64,000 bases of DNA from NCBI RefSeq assembly GCF_030538495.1, contig NZ_JAUNTW010000004.1, positions 153,147 to 217,146 of the forward strand, read 5' to 3'. The position numbers and the translations under genes were made by a program. The DNA is from Paracoccus sp. (in: a-proteobacteria). GTDB lineage: Bacteria > Pseudomonadota > Alphaproteobacteria > Rhodobacterales > Rhodobacteraceae. Below are positions 35,496 through 43,113 of the stretch, piece after piece (the first letter of the stretch is position 1; every line of letters begins with the position of its first letter). The notes below the pieces were generated by a model that saw nothing but the letters and a program-made list of their open reading frames with translations, made no database searches and was not told the DNA's origin.

Positions 35496-35707
35496 TGAAC
35501 CTGAATGAAAACACCACGAACGACGCCGACCTGCAACTGCGCCATCTGGCCCTGACGCTGGCTCTTCGGGAAATGGAGTTCTGCGAAGGGTATTACCCCC
35601 TGATCCAGAACGCGGCTGACATTTACGACTTCATGACCAAGGGTCGGACGCCGCGTGGCCCAATCGTTGATGGCGCCGTGGTTGATATTACGGATTACCG
35701 GAAATGA
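35495..35707 (+). CDS. Small phage protein of unknown function
   Basis: A 70-residue protein (MNLNENTTNDADLQLRHLAL...) that starts in the helicase stop (TGATG) and overlaps the polymerase start. It has a helical first half and ends VDGAVVDITDYRK. I do not recognise a family. Its coupled position between helicase and polymerase suggests a replication accessory, but nothing in the sequence shows this. Confidence 0.6.
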   Translation: MNLNENTTNDADLQLRHLALTLALREMEFCEGYYPLIQNAADIYDFMTKGRTPRGPIVDGAVVDITDYRK

Positions 35708-37524
35708 TGCAGAACGTCGAAGATGAACATATCATTTTCGCTGACTGTGAAGGCGACGACTTTCTGCCCAGCCTGTCCCGAATGTGGCTGATCCAGCTTG
35801 CACAGGGGCCAGAGGGAGAGGTCGTGGCCTATGCGGACCAGCCGGGATACCGGCCCATCAGCGAAGCCCTGAGCATCCTTAAGAACGCCCCTGCCGTCGT
35901 CTTCCATAACGGCATGGGTTATGACTTGTTCGCCATCAACAAGCTGTATCCCGGAACCCTCCGGGCTGAGCAGATCATCGACACGCTGATTATCAGCCGT
36001 CTGATGGACAGCACCGCCACCCGCCACTCCCTGAAAGACATTGGGGAGGCGCTGGGGGTTCGCAAGGGGGATCACGACGACTTCTCCCAATTCACCCCCG
36101 AAATGGTCACATACGGGATTCAGGACGTTAAAATCCTGCAAGCCGCGTGGACGGGAAAGGCCCCGAACGGGCGCAAGTTCCAGCCCTTTGGGGCCTTCTG
36201 GCGGAAACGCTACGCCGCCTGTGAGACCGAGTTTAAGACCGCCTATGTGGTCCAGAAACAGACCAACCACGGGTTCCGCTTCGACTATCCCAAGGCACAG
36301 ATGCTGGAGGCGGAATTGCGACAAGAGCAGGTGAACCTTGAACGGGAATTGCAGGATATTTTCCCGCCGATTGTTACGGAACGGTACTCGGACAAACAGA
36401 TCGACAAGACCACAGGTAAGCCCAAGAGGCTCAAGGATCACGTCGAGGTGTTCAATCCGGGTTCCCGCGACCAGATCGCACAGCGCCTGATGGCAAAGTA
36501 TGACTGGAAGCCCGTCGATATGACCCCCACGAAAAAACCCAAGATTGACGAAACGATCTTGGGGAATCTCGAGTATCCCGAAGCACAGGCCATGAGTCGC
36601 TATATGACCCTTGGTAAAAAGCTTGGGATGCTAGCCGACGGGGCAAACTCGTGGCTGAAACTGGCGGATCACAAGGATGACGGGACGTATTACCTGCACG
36701 GTCAGGTCAATACGTTGGGCGCAAGGACGCACCGGATGAGCCACTTCAAGCCGAACATGGCGCAGGTGGACAAGGACCCCCGGATGCGGTCGCTGTTCTT
36801 GGCCGACCCCGGTTGGGATTTGGTCGGGGTGGATGCCGAAGGTCTGGAACTGCGGGAATTGGCCCACTTCCTGCATCCATATGACGGGGGGCGGTATGTC
36901 GAGATTGTCCACTCTGGGGACAAGTCCAAAGGGACCGACATTCACACCATGAACATGAGAGCCGCTGGTCTGCATCTGCGGGACAGCGCCAAAACTATGA
37001 TCTACGCCCACAACTATGGCTGCTTCGACAAGAAGCTAGGTCTCATTGTTCAGGAAGACGCCAAGAACGCCGGTAAGCCGGTTCCTAAGGGGTCCCCGAG
37101 TAAACTTGGCGCAGCACTCCGCGCCAACATCGAGTCCGGCATCGTCGGGCTTGGCCAACTAATCGCCAAATGCAAAGCGGCGCATAACAAATACAGCGCC
37201 TTGCCCGGACACGATGGGCGGTGGATTCCGTCGGCCTCCGACCACTCGGCCCTCAACACCCTTCTGCAAGGTAACGGGTCGATTGTCATGAAGAAAGCCC
37301 TTTGCGTCTTTGACGACGAAATGACCCGCTTGGGTCTTCTGGATAAGTTCGCTTACTGCGGGAATATCCATGACGAGTTCCAGCTAACCAGCCATCCCGA
37401 CATTACCGAAAAGGTTATGGAAGTCGGAAAATGGTCAATCACACGAGCCGGTGAACTTCTAGAGGTGCGTTGCCCTCTGGTTGGTTCTGCCGACCGTGGC
37501 AAAACATGGACTGACACACACTAA
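35704..37524 (+). CDS. Phage family-A DNA polymerase with 3'-5' exonuclease, T7 gp5-like
   Basis: The replicative polymerase, 606 residues. The N-terminal exonuclease domain has FADCEGDDF (metal-binding Asp and Glu) and FHNGMGYDLFAINK. The polymerase domain has motif A as GVDAEGLELRELAHF, motif B as DSAKTMIYAHNYG (Lys and Tyr of the finger helix) and motif C as NIHDEFQLT (catalytic Asp). There is no 5'-3' exonuclease domain, because that activity is a separate gene at 38470. Its start overlaps the preceding small gene. T7 gp5 uses host thioredoxin; no clear thioredoxin-binding insert is visible here. Confidence 0.95.
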   Translation: MMQNVEDEHIIFADCEGDDFLPSLSRMWLIQLAQGPEGEVVAYADQPGYRPISEALSILKNAPAVVFHNGMGYDLFAINKLYPGTLRAEQIIDTLIISRLMDSTATRHSLKDIGEALGVRKGDHDDFSQFTPEMVTYGIQDVKILQAAWTGKAPNGRKFQPFGAFWRKRYAACETEFKTAYVVQKQTNHGFRFDYPKAQMLEAELRQEQVNLERELQDIFPPIVTERYSDKQIDKTTGKPKRLKDHVEVFNPGSRDQIAQRLMAKYDWKPVDMTPTKKPKIDETILGNLEYPEAQAMSRYMTLGKKLGMLADGANSWLKLADHKDDGTYYLHGQVNTLGARTHRMSHFKPNMAQVDKDPRMRSLFLADPGWDLVGVDAEGLELRELAHFLHPYDGGRYVEIVHSGDKSKGTDIHTMNMRAAGLHLRDSAKTMIYAHNYGCFDKKLGLIVQEDAKNAGKPVPKGSPSKLGAALRANIESGIVGLGQLIAKCKAAHNKYSALPGHDGRWIPSASDHSALNTLLQGNGSIVMKKALCVFDDEMTRLGLLDKFAYCGNIHDEFQLTSHPDITEKVMEVGKWSITRAGELLEVRCPLVGSADRGKTWTDTH

Positions 37525-37760
37525 TGACTGAGAAACAAGACACCAACCCCGCAGTCTTCATCACGACTGGCGGGGCGAAAACCTATGCGGATTTGCTGCG
37601 GCGGGAATACACAGATGTTCGGCGCGTTTACATCTCACCCCACACTAAATTGGGTGAAATGCAGGGATACGCAGTGAGTTACCAGAGGTCCACTGGGCCT
37701 TTCCTGTCCCTGACAAACGCCGATGTGGAGATTCTGGATTTGGCGGGGGAACCCGTGTGA
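37524..37760 (+). CDS. Small phage protein of unknown function
   Basis: A 78-residue protein starting within the polymerase stop (TAATG) and overlapping the methylase start by 4 bases (GTGA). It has beta-rich segments (RRVYISPHTKLGEMQGYAV, FLSLTNADVEILDL). No family is recognised. Confidence 0.6.
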   Translation: MTEKQDTNPAVFITTGGAKTYADLLRREYTDVRRVYISPHTKLGEMQGYAVSYQRSTGPFLSLTNADVEILDLAGEPV

Positions 37761-38473
37761 AATACCTCGGAAGCAAAGCCCGAATTTCAGATCAGATCGT
37801 TAAGATCGTTCAGGCCGAACGTCGTCCCGGTCAGGTCTACGTTGAGCCTTTCCTTGGCGGGGCTAACGTCATTCATAAGGTTTCTGGCGAACGCATCGCC
37901 GGAGACCTTAGCCCCTATGTCGCAACCCTGTGGAACGCCGTAGCAAACGGCTGGACACCGCCGCAGGTCGTCACTGAATCTGTATACGCAAAACTTAAAA
38001 GGGACCGTTGGGAAGACCCCCTGACGGCCTATGCAGGGTTCGCGATGTCATTCGGCGGTAAGTTCTTCGGAGGCTACCGACGCGACAAGGCCGGGACAAA
38101 AGGCTGTCCTGAAAACGAGAAAACCCAGAGCCGCCGGTCCTACAACAGCATGGTCAAACAAGCGTCGGGCATGGCGGGGGTTCGGGTGTTTAACTGCGGA
38201 TACGAAGATCTCCCCATCCCGGCCAACAGTCTGATCTACTGTGACCCTCCCTATGCAGGGACCACAGGATACCATGTGGGGCCTTTCGACAGTGCGGCTT
38301 TCTACAAGTGGGCCGAAGATAAAGTGAACGAAGGACACACCGTCTTCGTCTCCGAATACACTGCGCCAGACCATTGGGATAAGGTCTGGGAAAAGCCCAT
38401 GAACCGAACGCTGTGTAACAACGCAGGGGGTCGCAGGGGAACGGAACGTCTGTTCCGGGTGGTGCCGTCATGA
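37757..38473 (+). CDS. DNA adenine methyltransferase (Dam/D12 class)
   Basis: It methylates N6 of adenine in DNA. The 238-residue product has SAM-binding motif I as VEPFLGGANVI (with the preceding KYLGSKARI typical of the class), the DLSPYVATLW segment and the catalytic motif IV as YCDPPYAGTTGY. The recognition site is not readable from the sequence. Phages use such enzymes to evade restriction or to time packaging and transcription. It begins at a GTG that overlaps the previous stop, within an unbroken chain of coupled genes. Confidence 0.92.
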   Translation: MKYLGSKARISDQIVKIVQAERRPGQVYVEPFLGGANVIHKVSGERIAGDLSPYVATLWNAVANGWTPPQVVTESVYAKLKRDRWEDPLTAYAGFAMSFGGKFFGGYRRDKAGTKGCPENEKTQSRRSYNSMVKQASGMAGVRVFNCGYEDLPIPANSLIYCDPPYAGTTGYHVGPFDSAAFYKWAEDKVNEGHTVFVSEYTAPDHWDKVWEKPMNRTLCNNAGGRRGTERLFRVVPS

Positions 38474-39219
38474 CCCACCCCGTAGCCTTCATTGACGCAG
38501 ACATTCTGCTTCACCGGGCGGTATCCTTCTGTGACGCCGACTTTGACGGGGAGCCGTCGGGTGACCCTCAGCAAGCCCTGTGGCATTTCAACAAGATGCT
38601 GGACCGCTGGCTAAAGGACGTGGGGAAGACCAGTGACTACTATCTGGTCGTCTCCCCCAGCAAGAACTTCCGGCACGGTCTTTACGACCAATACAAGGCC
38701 AACCGGAAGGACATTAAGCCCCACCCCGCCTTTGCAGAACTGAAAGACCTCGTAAAGCAATACGAAATGACGATCTGGGAAGACGGGATCGAGGCGGATG
38801 ACCTTATCGGCATCCGTGTAACCGAAGACCCCAACACGGTGGCTGTGTCCGCTGATAAGGACTTTGCCACGGTGCCTTGTCGGTTGTTCATTCCGGCGTC
38901 CCATGGGCGGACCAAAGGTGACTGGCATCAGTTTACCGAAGGCGAGGCCAATGTGAACTGGCTTCGACAAGCCATGACCGGGGATACAGTGGATAACTAC
39001 AAGGGTGTCCCACGGGTCGGTAAGGTCAAGGCAGAGAAGTGTCTTCCGGTCCCCGAGCCGGTGAGGGTGATGTGGCCCAAGGTGGTCTCAATGTTCAAGG
39101 CCGCTGGCTTGGACGAATCCAATGCAATCTTGATGGCACGACTGGCCCGTATCCTGCGGGCTGGGGAATATGATTTTGACACGAAAGAGGTGAAACTATG
39201 GGAGCCACCCGTGAAATGA
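38470..39219 (+). CDS. Phage 5'-3' exonuclease, FEN/T7 gp6-like
   Basis: A 249-residue structure-specific exonuclease that removes RNA primers and degrades DNA. Metal-binding acidic clusters lie in FIDADILLHRA near the N-terminus, WEDGIEADDLIGI (about residue 110) and VAVSADKDFATV; GDTVDNYKGVPRVGKVKAEK is the helix-hairpin-helix that grips the DNA. In T7 the same function is gp6. It overlaps the methylase stop by 4 bases (ATGA). Confidence 0.9.
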   Translation: MTHPVAFIDADILLHRAVSFCDADFDGEPSGDPQQALWHFNKMLDRWLKDVGKTSDYYLVVSPSKNFRHGLYDQYKANRKDIKPHPAFAELKDLVKQYEMTIWEDGIEADDLIGIRVTEDPNTVAVSADKDFATVPCRLFIPASHGRTKGDWHQFTEGEANVNWLRQAMTGDTVDNYKGVPRVGKVKAEKCLPVPEPVRVMWPKVVSMFKAAGLDESNAILMARLARILRAGEYDFDTKEVKLWEPPVK

Positions 39220-39698
39220 TCCGCACCTGCTACACCTGCAAGTTTTGTGACCAAGAGTGCGCTGACGTTCCGGCAGGCACAGGTTGCACCACAGACTGTG
39301 CGAGAGCAGCGTGGGGCGAATACCCAGACTGGACGCCAAAGGACGAAGCGGTTGACGGATCCAACCCCAAGGACCTGATCGGAAACACCAAGCCAGACTA
39401 CCAGAACGTCCCCCTTGGCCCCCTCTACGAAATCGGTAAGGCCCTGCTAGACGGGACCCGAAAATACGGACGGTTCAACTGGCGGGATCAGCCTGTATCC
39501 GCCAACGTCTATATCAACGCCGCCCGCCGCCACTTGGACAAATGGGCGGCTAAGGAAGAACTGGCGGATGACTCCAAGGTTCACCATCTGGCTCACGCAG
39601 CGGCCTGCCTGATGATCCTGATCGACGCCCAAGCCCATGACAGCCTGAAAGATGACCGCGTAGCTGATGCCTACGTCATCCGGGCAAGCAGCAAATAA
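39198..39698 (+). CDS. dATP/dGTP diphosphohydrolase-like protein (DUF5664) with Cys-rich N-terminus
   Basis: A 166-residue protein. After a Cys-rich start (TCYTCKFCDQEC, then CTTDC), which may bind metal, comes the DUF5664 body: SNPKDLIGNTKPDYQNVPL, EIGKALLDGTRKYGRFNW, VYINAARRHLDKW and KVHHLAHAAACLMILIDA. Members are all-helical nucleotide pyrophosphohydrolases that remove dATP or dGTP, sometimes in phages with modified bases. The ATG at 39198 has a good GAGGTG site; an ATG at 39216 overlaps the exonuclease stop and is also possible. Confidence 0.75.
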   Translation: MGATREMIRTCYTCKFCDQECADVPAGTGCTTDCARAAWGEYPDWTPKDEAVDGSNPKDLIGNTKPDYQNVPLGPLYEIGKALLDGTRKYGRFNWRDQPVSANVYINAARRHLDKWAAKEELADDSKVHHLAHAAACLMILIDAQAHDSLKDDRVADAYVIRASSK

Positions 39699-39708
39699 GG
39701 AAGTCCCA

Positions 39709-39987
39709 ATGTCTGTTTCTTACATCCGACCCGCCCCCGTCCGGCTGACCACCGGTTGGTATATTGATACCGACGGTGGTCTGACCGCTTACACTGCCTG
39801 CACTGGACACGGGACGGTCAGCCGAGACCCTCTGTGCCTTGATACCCTCTTGGACGACTTGGAGGCTGATATTGACGCCGTGACCAACGGCCACGAACAG
39901 AACCTGACAGCCCCGTGGTATGATCTGATCGAGTTCTTCCGAGACGCCGCCGACAAACTGGAAGCCAAGCTCCACGGCGCTGACTAA
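39709..39987 (+). CDS. Small phage protein of unknown function
   Basis: A 92-residue protein beginning MSVSYIRPAPVRLTTGWYID, with AAGGAAG before the ATG. The second half is acidic and helical (LDTLLDDLEADIDAV, WYDLIEFFRDAADKLEAKL). No family is recognised. A dyad follows its stop, ahead of the ligase gene. Confidence 0.65.
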   Translation: MSVSYIRPAPVRLTTGWYIDTDGGLTAYTACTGHGTVSRDPLCLDTLLDDLEADIDAVTNGHEQNLTAPWYDLIEFFRDAADKLEAKLHGAD

Positions 39988-39992
39988 GCGTC

Positions 39993-40011
39993 CCTTAGAC
40001 CAATCCAAAGG
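39993..40011 (+). repeat. Phage dyad 6
   Basis: CCTTAGACCAATCCAAAGG, ending in the ligase ribosome site. Confidence 0.85.
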
Positions 40012-40019
40012 AAAGCTGA

Positions 40020-40895
40020 ATGAGTTTCAAACCGATGCTTGCGGCAGCGGCCCCGGAAGACCTGTCTAAAATCAGGCTTCCGGTTCTGGTTTCACCAAAG
40101 CTGGACGGCATCCGCTGTGTGGTCCACGAAGGGGTCGCCAAAACGCGGATGCTTAAGCCGATCCCAAACGATTACATCCGTGGGCTTCTGTCAAAACCAG
40201 AATACGAGGGCTTTGACGGCGAGATTGTGACATACTCCGGCGGGGTCTTAGGGCCTCTGGATGACTTCAACACCGTTCAGGGCAACGTCATGCGCAAGGG
40301 CGGAACCCCTGTGTTCCGCTTCTATGTGTTCGACAACTTCACTAAACCCAACACTCCGTATGCCCGACGATTGCAAACGGTTCCTTACGATCCCGAAGGC
40401 CCTGTGCATCGTCTTGAGTGCCTTTACGTCAGCCGTCTGGACGGGCTTCACGAGGCCATTCGGGCCTACGAACAGGACGGACACGAGGGGACGATGGTCC
40501 GGTGTCCCAAGGCCCCCTATAAGTATGGCCGCTCGACTGCCAAGGAACAGGGTCTGTTGAAGATCAAAAAGTTCTTCGATGATGAGGCGAGCATCACGGG
40601 GTTCGAGGAACTTCTGTCCAATAAGAACACCGCCACCAAGAACGCCCTTGGGTCCACCGAACGATCCACCCACGCATCCGGAATGGTTCCTCAGGACACG
40701 CTGGGGGCATTGATCGTTCGATACAAGGACGTGGTGTTCTCCATCGGGACAGGCTTTACGCAGGCCCAACGTCAGGACCTGTGGACCAACCGTGAGTCCC
40801 TGCTCGGTCAAAAGGTGACGTTCAAATATCAAGAACTATCCCCGGCAGGTATCCCCCGGTTCCCCGTGTTCCTCGGTATTCGGAGGGACCTGTGA
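40020..40895 (+). CDS. ATP-dependent DNA ligase
   Basis: It seals nicks during phage replication. The 291-residue protein has the nucleotidyl Lys27 in VSPKLDGIRC (motif KxDGxR), then EGFDGEIVT (motif III), FYVFDNF (motif IIIa), EGTMVRCPKAPYKYGR (motif IV) and LLKIKKF (motif V), ending in an OB domain. The size fits phage ligases such as T7 gp1.3. A phage dyad with the ribosome site AAAGGAAAGCTGA precedes the ATG. Confidence 0.93.
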   Translation: MSFKPMLAAAAPEDLSKIRLPVLVSPKLDGIRCVVHEGVAKTRMLKPIPNDYIRGLLSKPEYEGFDGEIVTYSGGVLGPLDDFNTVQGNVMRKGGTPVFRFYVFDNFTKPNTPYARRLQTVPYDPEGPVHRLECLYVSRLDGLHEAIRAYEQDGHEGTMVRCPKAPYKYGRSTAKEQGLLKIKKFFDDEASITGFEELLSNKNTATKNALGSTERSTHASGMVPQDTLGALIVRYKDVVFSIGTGFTQAQRQDLWTNRESLLGQKVTFKYQELSPAGIPRFPVFLGIRRDL

Positions 40896-41023
40896 TCCTG
40901 TCGTTCACTCAACTGGAAGACCTTTGGACCCGTCTAATGCAGGTCCTCAGGTTCCACTTCCAATACCAATACCCGACCCGTTTCCCCAAGAAATACCAAA
41001 GGAGTTCCTATGAACCCATATGA
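40892..41023 (+). CDS. Possible 43-residue phage ORF
   Basis: It starts at a GTG overlapping the ligase stop (GTGA), a coupling used elsewhere in this phage. The product (MILSFTQLEDLWTRLMQVLR...) is short and aromatic-rich, and its end overlaps the next start. A dyad (40921-40939) lies inside. It may instead be the leader of the next gene. Confidence 0.35.
   Translation: MILSFTQLEDLWTRLMQVLRFHFQYQYPTRFPKKYQRSSYEPI
40921..40939 (+). repeat. Phage dyad 7
   Basis: CCTTTGGACCCGTCTAATG, after the ligase gene. Confidence 0.8.
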
Positions 41024-41171
41024 AGACCTGACCCGTCAGTTGGAAGAACTGGCACTGAAAACCGAACGTCGTGTGGGCCAGCACCCCGATGTTGACCTGA
41101 TCCGCGAAGCGGCAGCGACCATTGTGGAAGCGTCCGCTAAAACCCCGGCTGTCCGTAAGGTGGCTAAGTGA
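41010..41171 (+). CDS. Small helical phage protein, 53 residues
   Basis: MNPYEDLTRQLEELALKTER... is helical and charged throughout. AAAGGAGTTCCT before the ATG is the best ribosome site of this cluster. Its stop overlaps the next GTG (GTGA). No family recognised. Confidence 0.6.
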   Translation: MNPYEDLTRQLEELALKTERRVGQHPDVDLIREAAATIVEASAKTPAVRKVAK

Positions 41172-41272
41172 CCGGGACGTGGTTCGGCATTGGGGCCGTC
41201 TTCGCCTGTATGGTGTTTGCGGCCTCGGTCCCCGTCCTGATTGAAACCTTTATGGGATATGAAGATGGCTGA
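41168..41272 (+). CDS. Tiny phage membrane protein, 34 residues
   Basis: It starts at a GTG in the previous stop (GTGA). It is essentially one membrane helix (WFGIGAVFACMVFAASVPVL) followed by ETFMGYEDG. Coupled starts before and after support translation. It could be a regulator or a superinfection-exclusion peptide, but there is no direct evidence. Confidence 0.5.
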   Translation: MTGTWFGIGAVFACMVFAASVPVLIETFMGYEDG

Positions 41273-41462
41273 GTATAAGATCACTAACATTGTCGTTATC
41301 ACTGACGACGAAACGACCGAGTTGGGGTCTGTGAAGGACTTCCGATGGCTGGACAGCGGCGGTTTTGAGTTTACCGAGTGTCGGGGTGATAAGCGAGTAA
41401 CCGGACGAATGGTCCCGAAGGTGCCTTATTCCGTCATGGTGACGGAGGAGACCGTCCATTGA
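41265..41462 (+). CDS. Small phage protein of unknown function
   Basis: A 65-residue, beta-rich protein (MAEYKITNIVVITDDETTEL...RWLDSGGFEFTECRGD), overlapping the previous ORF by 8 bases. No family is recognised. Confidence 0.55.
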   Translation: MAEYKITNIVVITDDETTELGSVKDFRWLDSGGFEFTECRGDKRVTGRMVPKVPYSVMVTEETVH

Positions 41463-41671
41463 GTCTAGCGCATCAGGGGGAGCAATGCGTGGCGCTTAAG
41501 GCCCTGCTTCCCCTCGTCACGAAGCTGCAAAGCAAGTCGCCCCTAGAAGTGACAACACCCTCTGGACCTGTAGTCTTGTCTTGGGACGCCGCACACCACC
41601 GAGGCGTTGCACGATTCGCCTCAGCCGTCGTGACCTTCGCCCCGATGGCAGGTAAGTTCACCTTCCAATAA
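41459..41671 (+). CDS. Small phage protein, last gene of the early block
   Basis: A 70-residue protein starting at a TTG within the previous stop (TTGA), with GGAGGAG upstream. It reads as beta-rich (LEVTTPSGPVVLSWD, RFASAVVTFAPMAGKFTF). The stop lies directly before the main terminator. Function unknown. Confidence 0.5.
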   Translation: MSLAHQGEQCVALKALLPLVTKLQSKSPLEVTTPSGPVVLSWDAAHHRGVARFASAVVTFAPMAGKFTFQ

Positions 41672-41732
41672 AAAAAAATAGCCCCACCCTTGGAGACCTT
41701 ACGGTCACTCCTTGGGTGGGGCTTTTTATTTG
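41672..41732. terminator. Strong bidirectional terminator between early and late phage blocks
   Basis: An A-run, then AGCCCCACCC ... GGGTGGGGCT with further pairing inside (TTGGAGACC/GGTCACTCC), then TTTTTATTT. It works in both directions where the two blocks converge. Confidence 0.92.
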
Positions 41733-41733
41733 T

Positions 41734-41753
41734 CCTTTAGACAGGTCCAAGGG
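41734..41753. repeat. Phage dyad 8
   Basis: CCTTTAGACAGGTCCAAGGG lies between the central terminator and the stop of the last late gene; no start codon is near. Confidence 0.8.
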
Positions 41754-41966
41754 TCATCGGCGGATGGCCTTAGTGGCCACGATGCGGCCATAGATGGCCA
41801 CAACAGCCGACAGCGCGGTGATGACTGACAGGATCACACCGACGATCTCGGTTTGCAGGTCCAGATGGACGGTGTAGCCGAAGATGCTCAGGATCGACGC
41901 CACAAGAGCGACGATACCGGCAATGACAGTGCGGGATGCGAAGGCGGATTTAGTAAAAGCGAACAT
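41754..41966 (-). CDS. Holin-like membrane protein (second)
   Basis: A 70-residue protein with two membrane helices (VIAGIVALVASILSIFGYTVHL and VGVILSVITALSAVVAIYG) and the basic end RIVATKAIRR. Proteins of this shape, ending in a GR..ATK basic tail, commonly sit beside phage endolysins as holins or antiholins. It is the last gene of the late block and follows the amidase by 10 bases. Confidence 0.7.
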   Translation of the reverse strand: MFAFTKSAFASRTVIAGIVALVASILSIFGYTVHLDLQTEIVGVILSVITALSAVVAIYGRIVATKAIRR

Positions 41967-41976
41967 TGGGTTTCCT

Positions 41977-42495
41977 TTAAGCGGGTTGGGTAAGGCGGCG
42001 GGTCAGTGCGTCGATGAAACGGACGATAGCCTGCCAGACGCTGACCGAAGGCTCAGCGGCAAGGGGCTTGGTGTCTTTGGCCGTGGCCCACCACGACCGG
42101 ACGTCAAATCCGGGGCATTGGGTCGGCACTAAGTCTTTGTGGCCCACCACTTGAGCGTCCGGGTAACGGGTCAGAATGTCTTTCAGCAGGTTAACCGTGG
42201 CGGTCTTTTGGGCGTCCGTGCGGTTGTCCACACCGACGTCGGGACCAGTCCCCCGGTTCAGCCCCCCGGCACAACAGATGCCAATGCTGTTCGGGTTGTG
42301 CCCTCGGACATGCGCGCCGGTGACACTTTCAGGCCGACCGGGTTCAACCAGACCGTTACGACGGATGAAGTAATGATAGCCAATGTCGTTGAACCCCTGA
42401 CCTTTATGCCAGTTACGCACATCGGCGGCGGTGATGTCCTGATCCTCGAACGTGGCCGAGTAATGCAGGACGATATATCGGATCGGGCGGCTCAC
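41977..42495 (-). CDS. Endolysin: N-acetylmuramoyl-L-alanine amidase, T7 lysozyme-like
   Basis: It cleaves the amide bond in peptidoglycan at lysis. The 172-residue protein is an Amidase_2 zinc enzyme: YIVLHYSAT (first His), DIGYHYFIRRNG (Tyr and His), VGHKDLVPTQCPGFDV (second His and the Cys ligand). It has no signal peptide and so relies on a holin. T7 lysozyme also inhibits T7 RNA polymerase; whether this one binds either phage polymerase is open. The start overlaps the holin stop (ATGA). Confidence 0.92.
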   Translation of the reverse strand: MSRPIRYIVLHYSATFEDQDITAADVRNWHKGQGFNDIGYHYFIRRNGLVEPGRPESVTGAHVRGHNPNSIGICCAGGLNRGTGPDVGVDNRTDAQKTATVNLLKDILTRYPDAQVVGHKDLVPTQCPGFDVRSWWATAKDTKPLAAEPSVSVWQAIVRFIDALTRRLTQPA

Positions 42496-42671
42496 TTGAA
42501 CACACCTCCTTCAGTGATCTTGAAAATACGGAAACGGACCCACTCGAAGATACGGATGATGGTCCAAATGATCGCCAGTAGGGCGGCGACGGGCGGCAAG
42601 ATGTGGGACACGGAGCCGACGACCACCAAGATGGCCGTGGCGTCCCCAGCGTCCTGTAGGGCTTCTTTCAT
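42492..42671 (-). CDS. Holin
   Basis: A 59-residue protein with two membrane segments (DATAILVVVGSVSHILPPVA and ALLAIIWTIIRIFEW) and a basic tail (VRFRIFKITEG). This is the common small phage holin pattern with a Pro-Pro turn between the helices. It overlaps the endolysin by 4 bases and follows the preceding gene's stop by one base. Confidence 0.75.
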   Translation of the reverse strand: MKEALQDAGDATAILVVVGSVSHILPPVAALLAIIWTIIRIFEWVRFRIFKITEGGVFK

Positions 42672-42672
42672 T

Positions 42673-43113
42673 TTATTTTCTTTCGTTGGCTCCGAGAACC
42701 AGCACGAAGGCTCCCAACGCAAGGGCTACAGGAGGCCAGTGTGGGCTAGCGAATAGGAAGACCCCCAGAGCTACGCTCAGGGTGTCCTCGATGCTGTCCC
42801 AAAGGTCCCCGCCATTGCGCAGGTCTATGACCTCTTTGATGCCGTAGATTAGACTGATCCAAAGGACCGACGGGACGAGTCCAAAGGCGGCTGCGGAATA
42901 CGCAAGGAAGGCTCCAAGGACGAAGTGATAGACCGCCTCGGCGGACCTTCGGTATGACTGACTAGCTGGGCCGGTTTGGTTTGTCGGGGTGAATAACTCA
43001 CAGATGACCTTAAGCAGCGGCAGACTCGTATTTTGAACGTAAATACGCGCGGACCTCCGCACAGGCGGTGTCGTAGTCTGGGTGGTCAATGAGGACGCTG
43101 ACAATATCGCCAT
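42673..43113 (-). CDS. Phage membrane protein of the lysis region, start uncertain
   Basis: The conserved-looking part carries several hydrophobic helices (YHFVLGAFLAYSAAAFGLV, VLWISLIYGIKEVI, LSVALGVFLFAS, VALALGAFVLVLGA). The only clear in-frame ATG is at 43113, deep inside the spike gene, with a GTG at 43062; no start follows the spike stop. The true start may therefore be one of these. A dyad lies inside the gene (42848-42865). It might belong to lysis or to the envelope phase of infection. Confidence 0.55.
   Translation of the reverse strand: MAILSASSLTTQTTTPPVRRSARIYVQNTSLPLLKVICELFTPTNQTGPASQSYRRSAEAVYHFVLGAFLAYSAAAFGLVPSVLWISLIYGIKEVIDLRNGGDLWDSIEDTLSVALGVFLFASPHWPPVALALGAFVLVLGANERK
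42848..42865. repeat. Phage dyad 9
   Basis: ATTAGACTGATCCAAAGG, inside the membrane-protein gene, where the minus strand reads WISLI. Confidence 0.75.

Noticed and set aside
39198-39698. Z-genome (2-aminoadenine) phage
   Set aside because: A DUF5664 protein and a family-A polymerase are present, but no PurZ-like adenylosuccinate synthetase is seen, and DUF5664 occurs in many ordinary phages.
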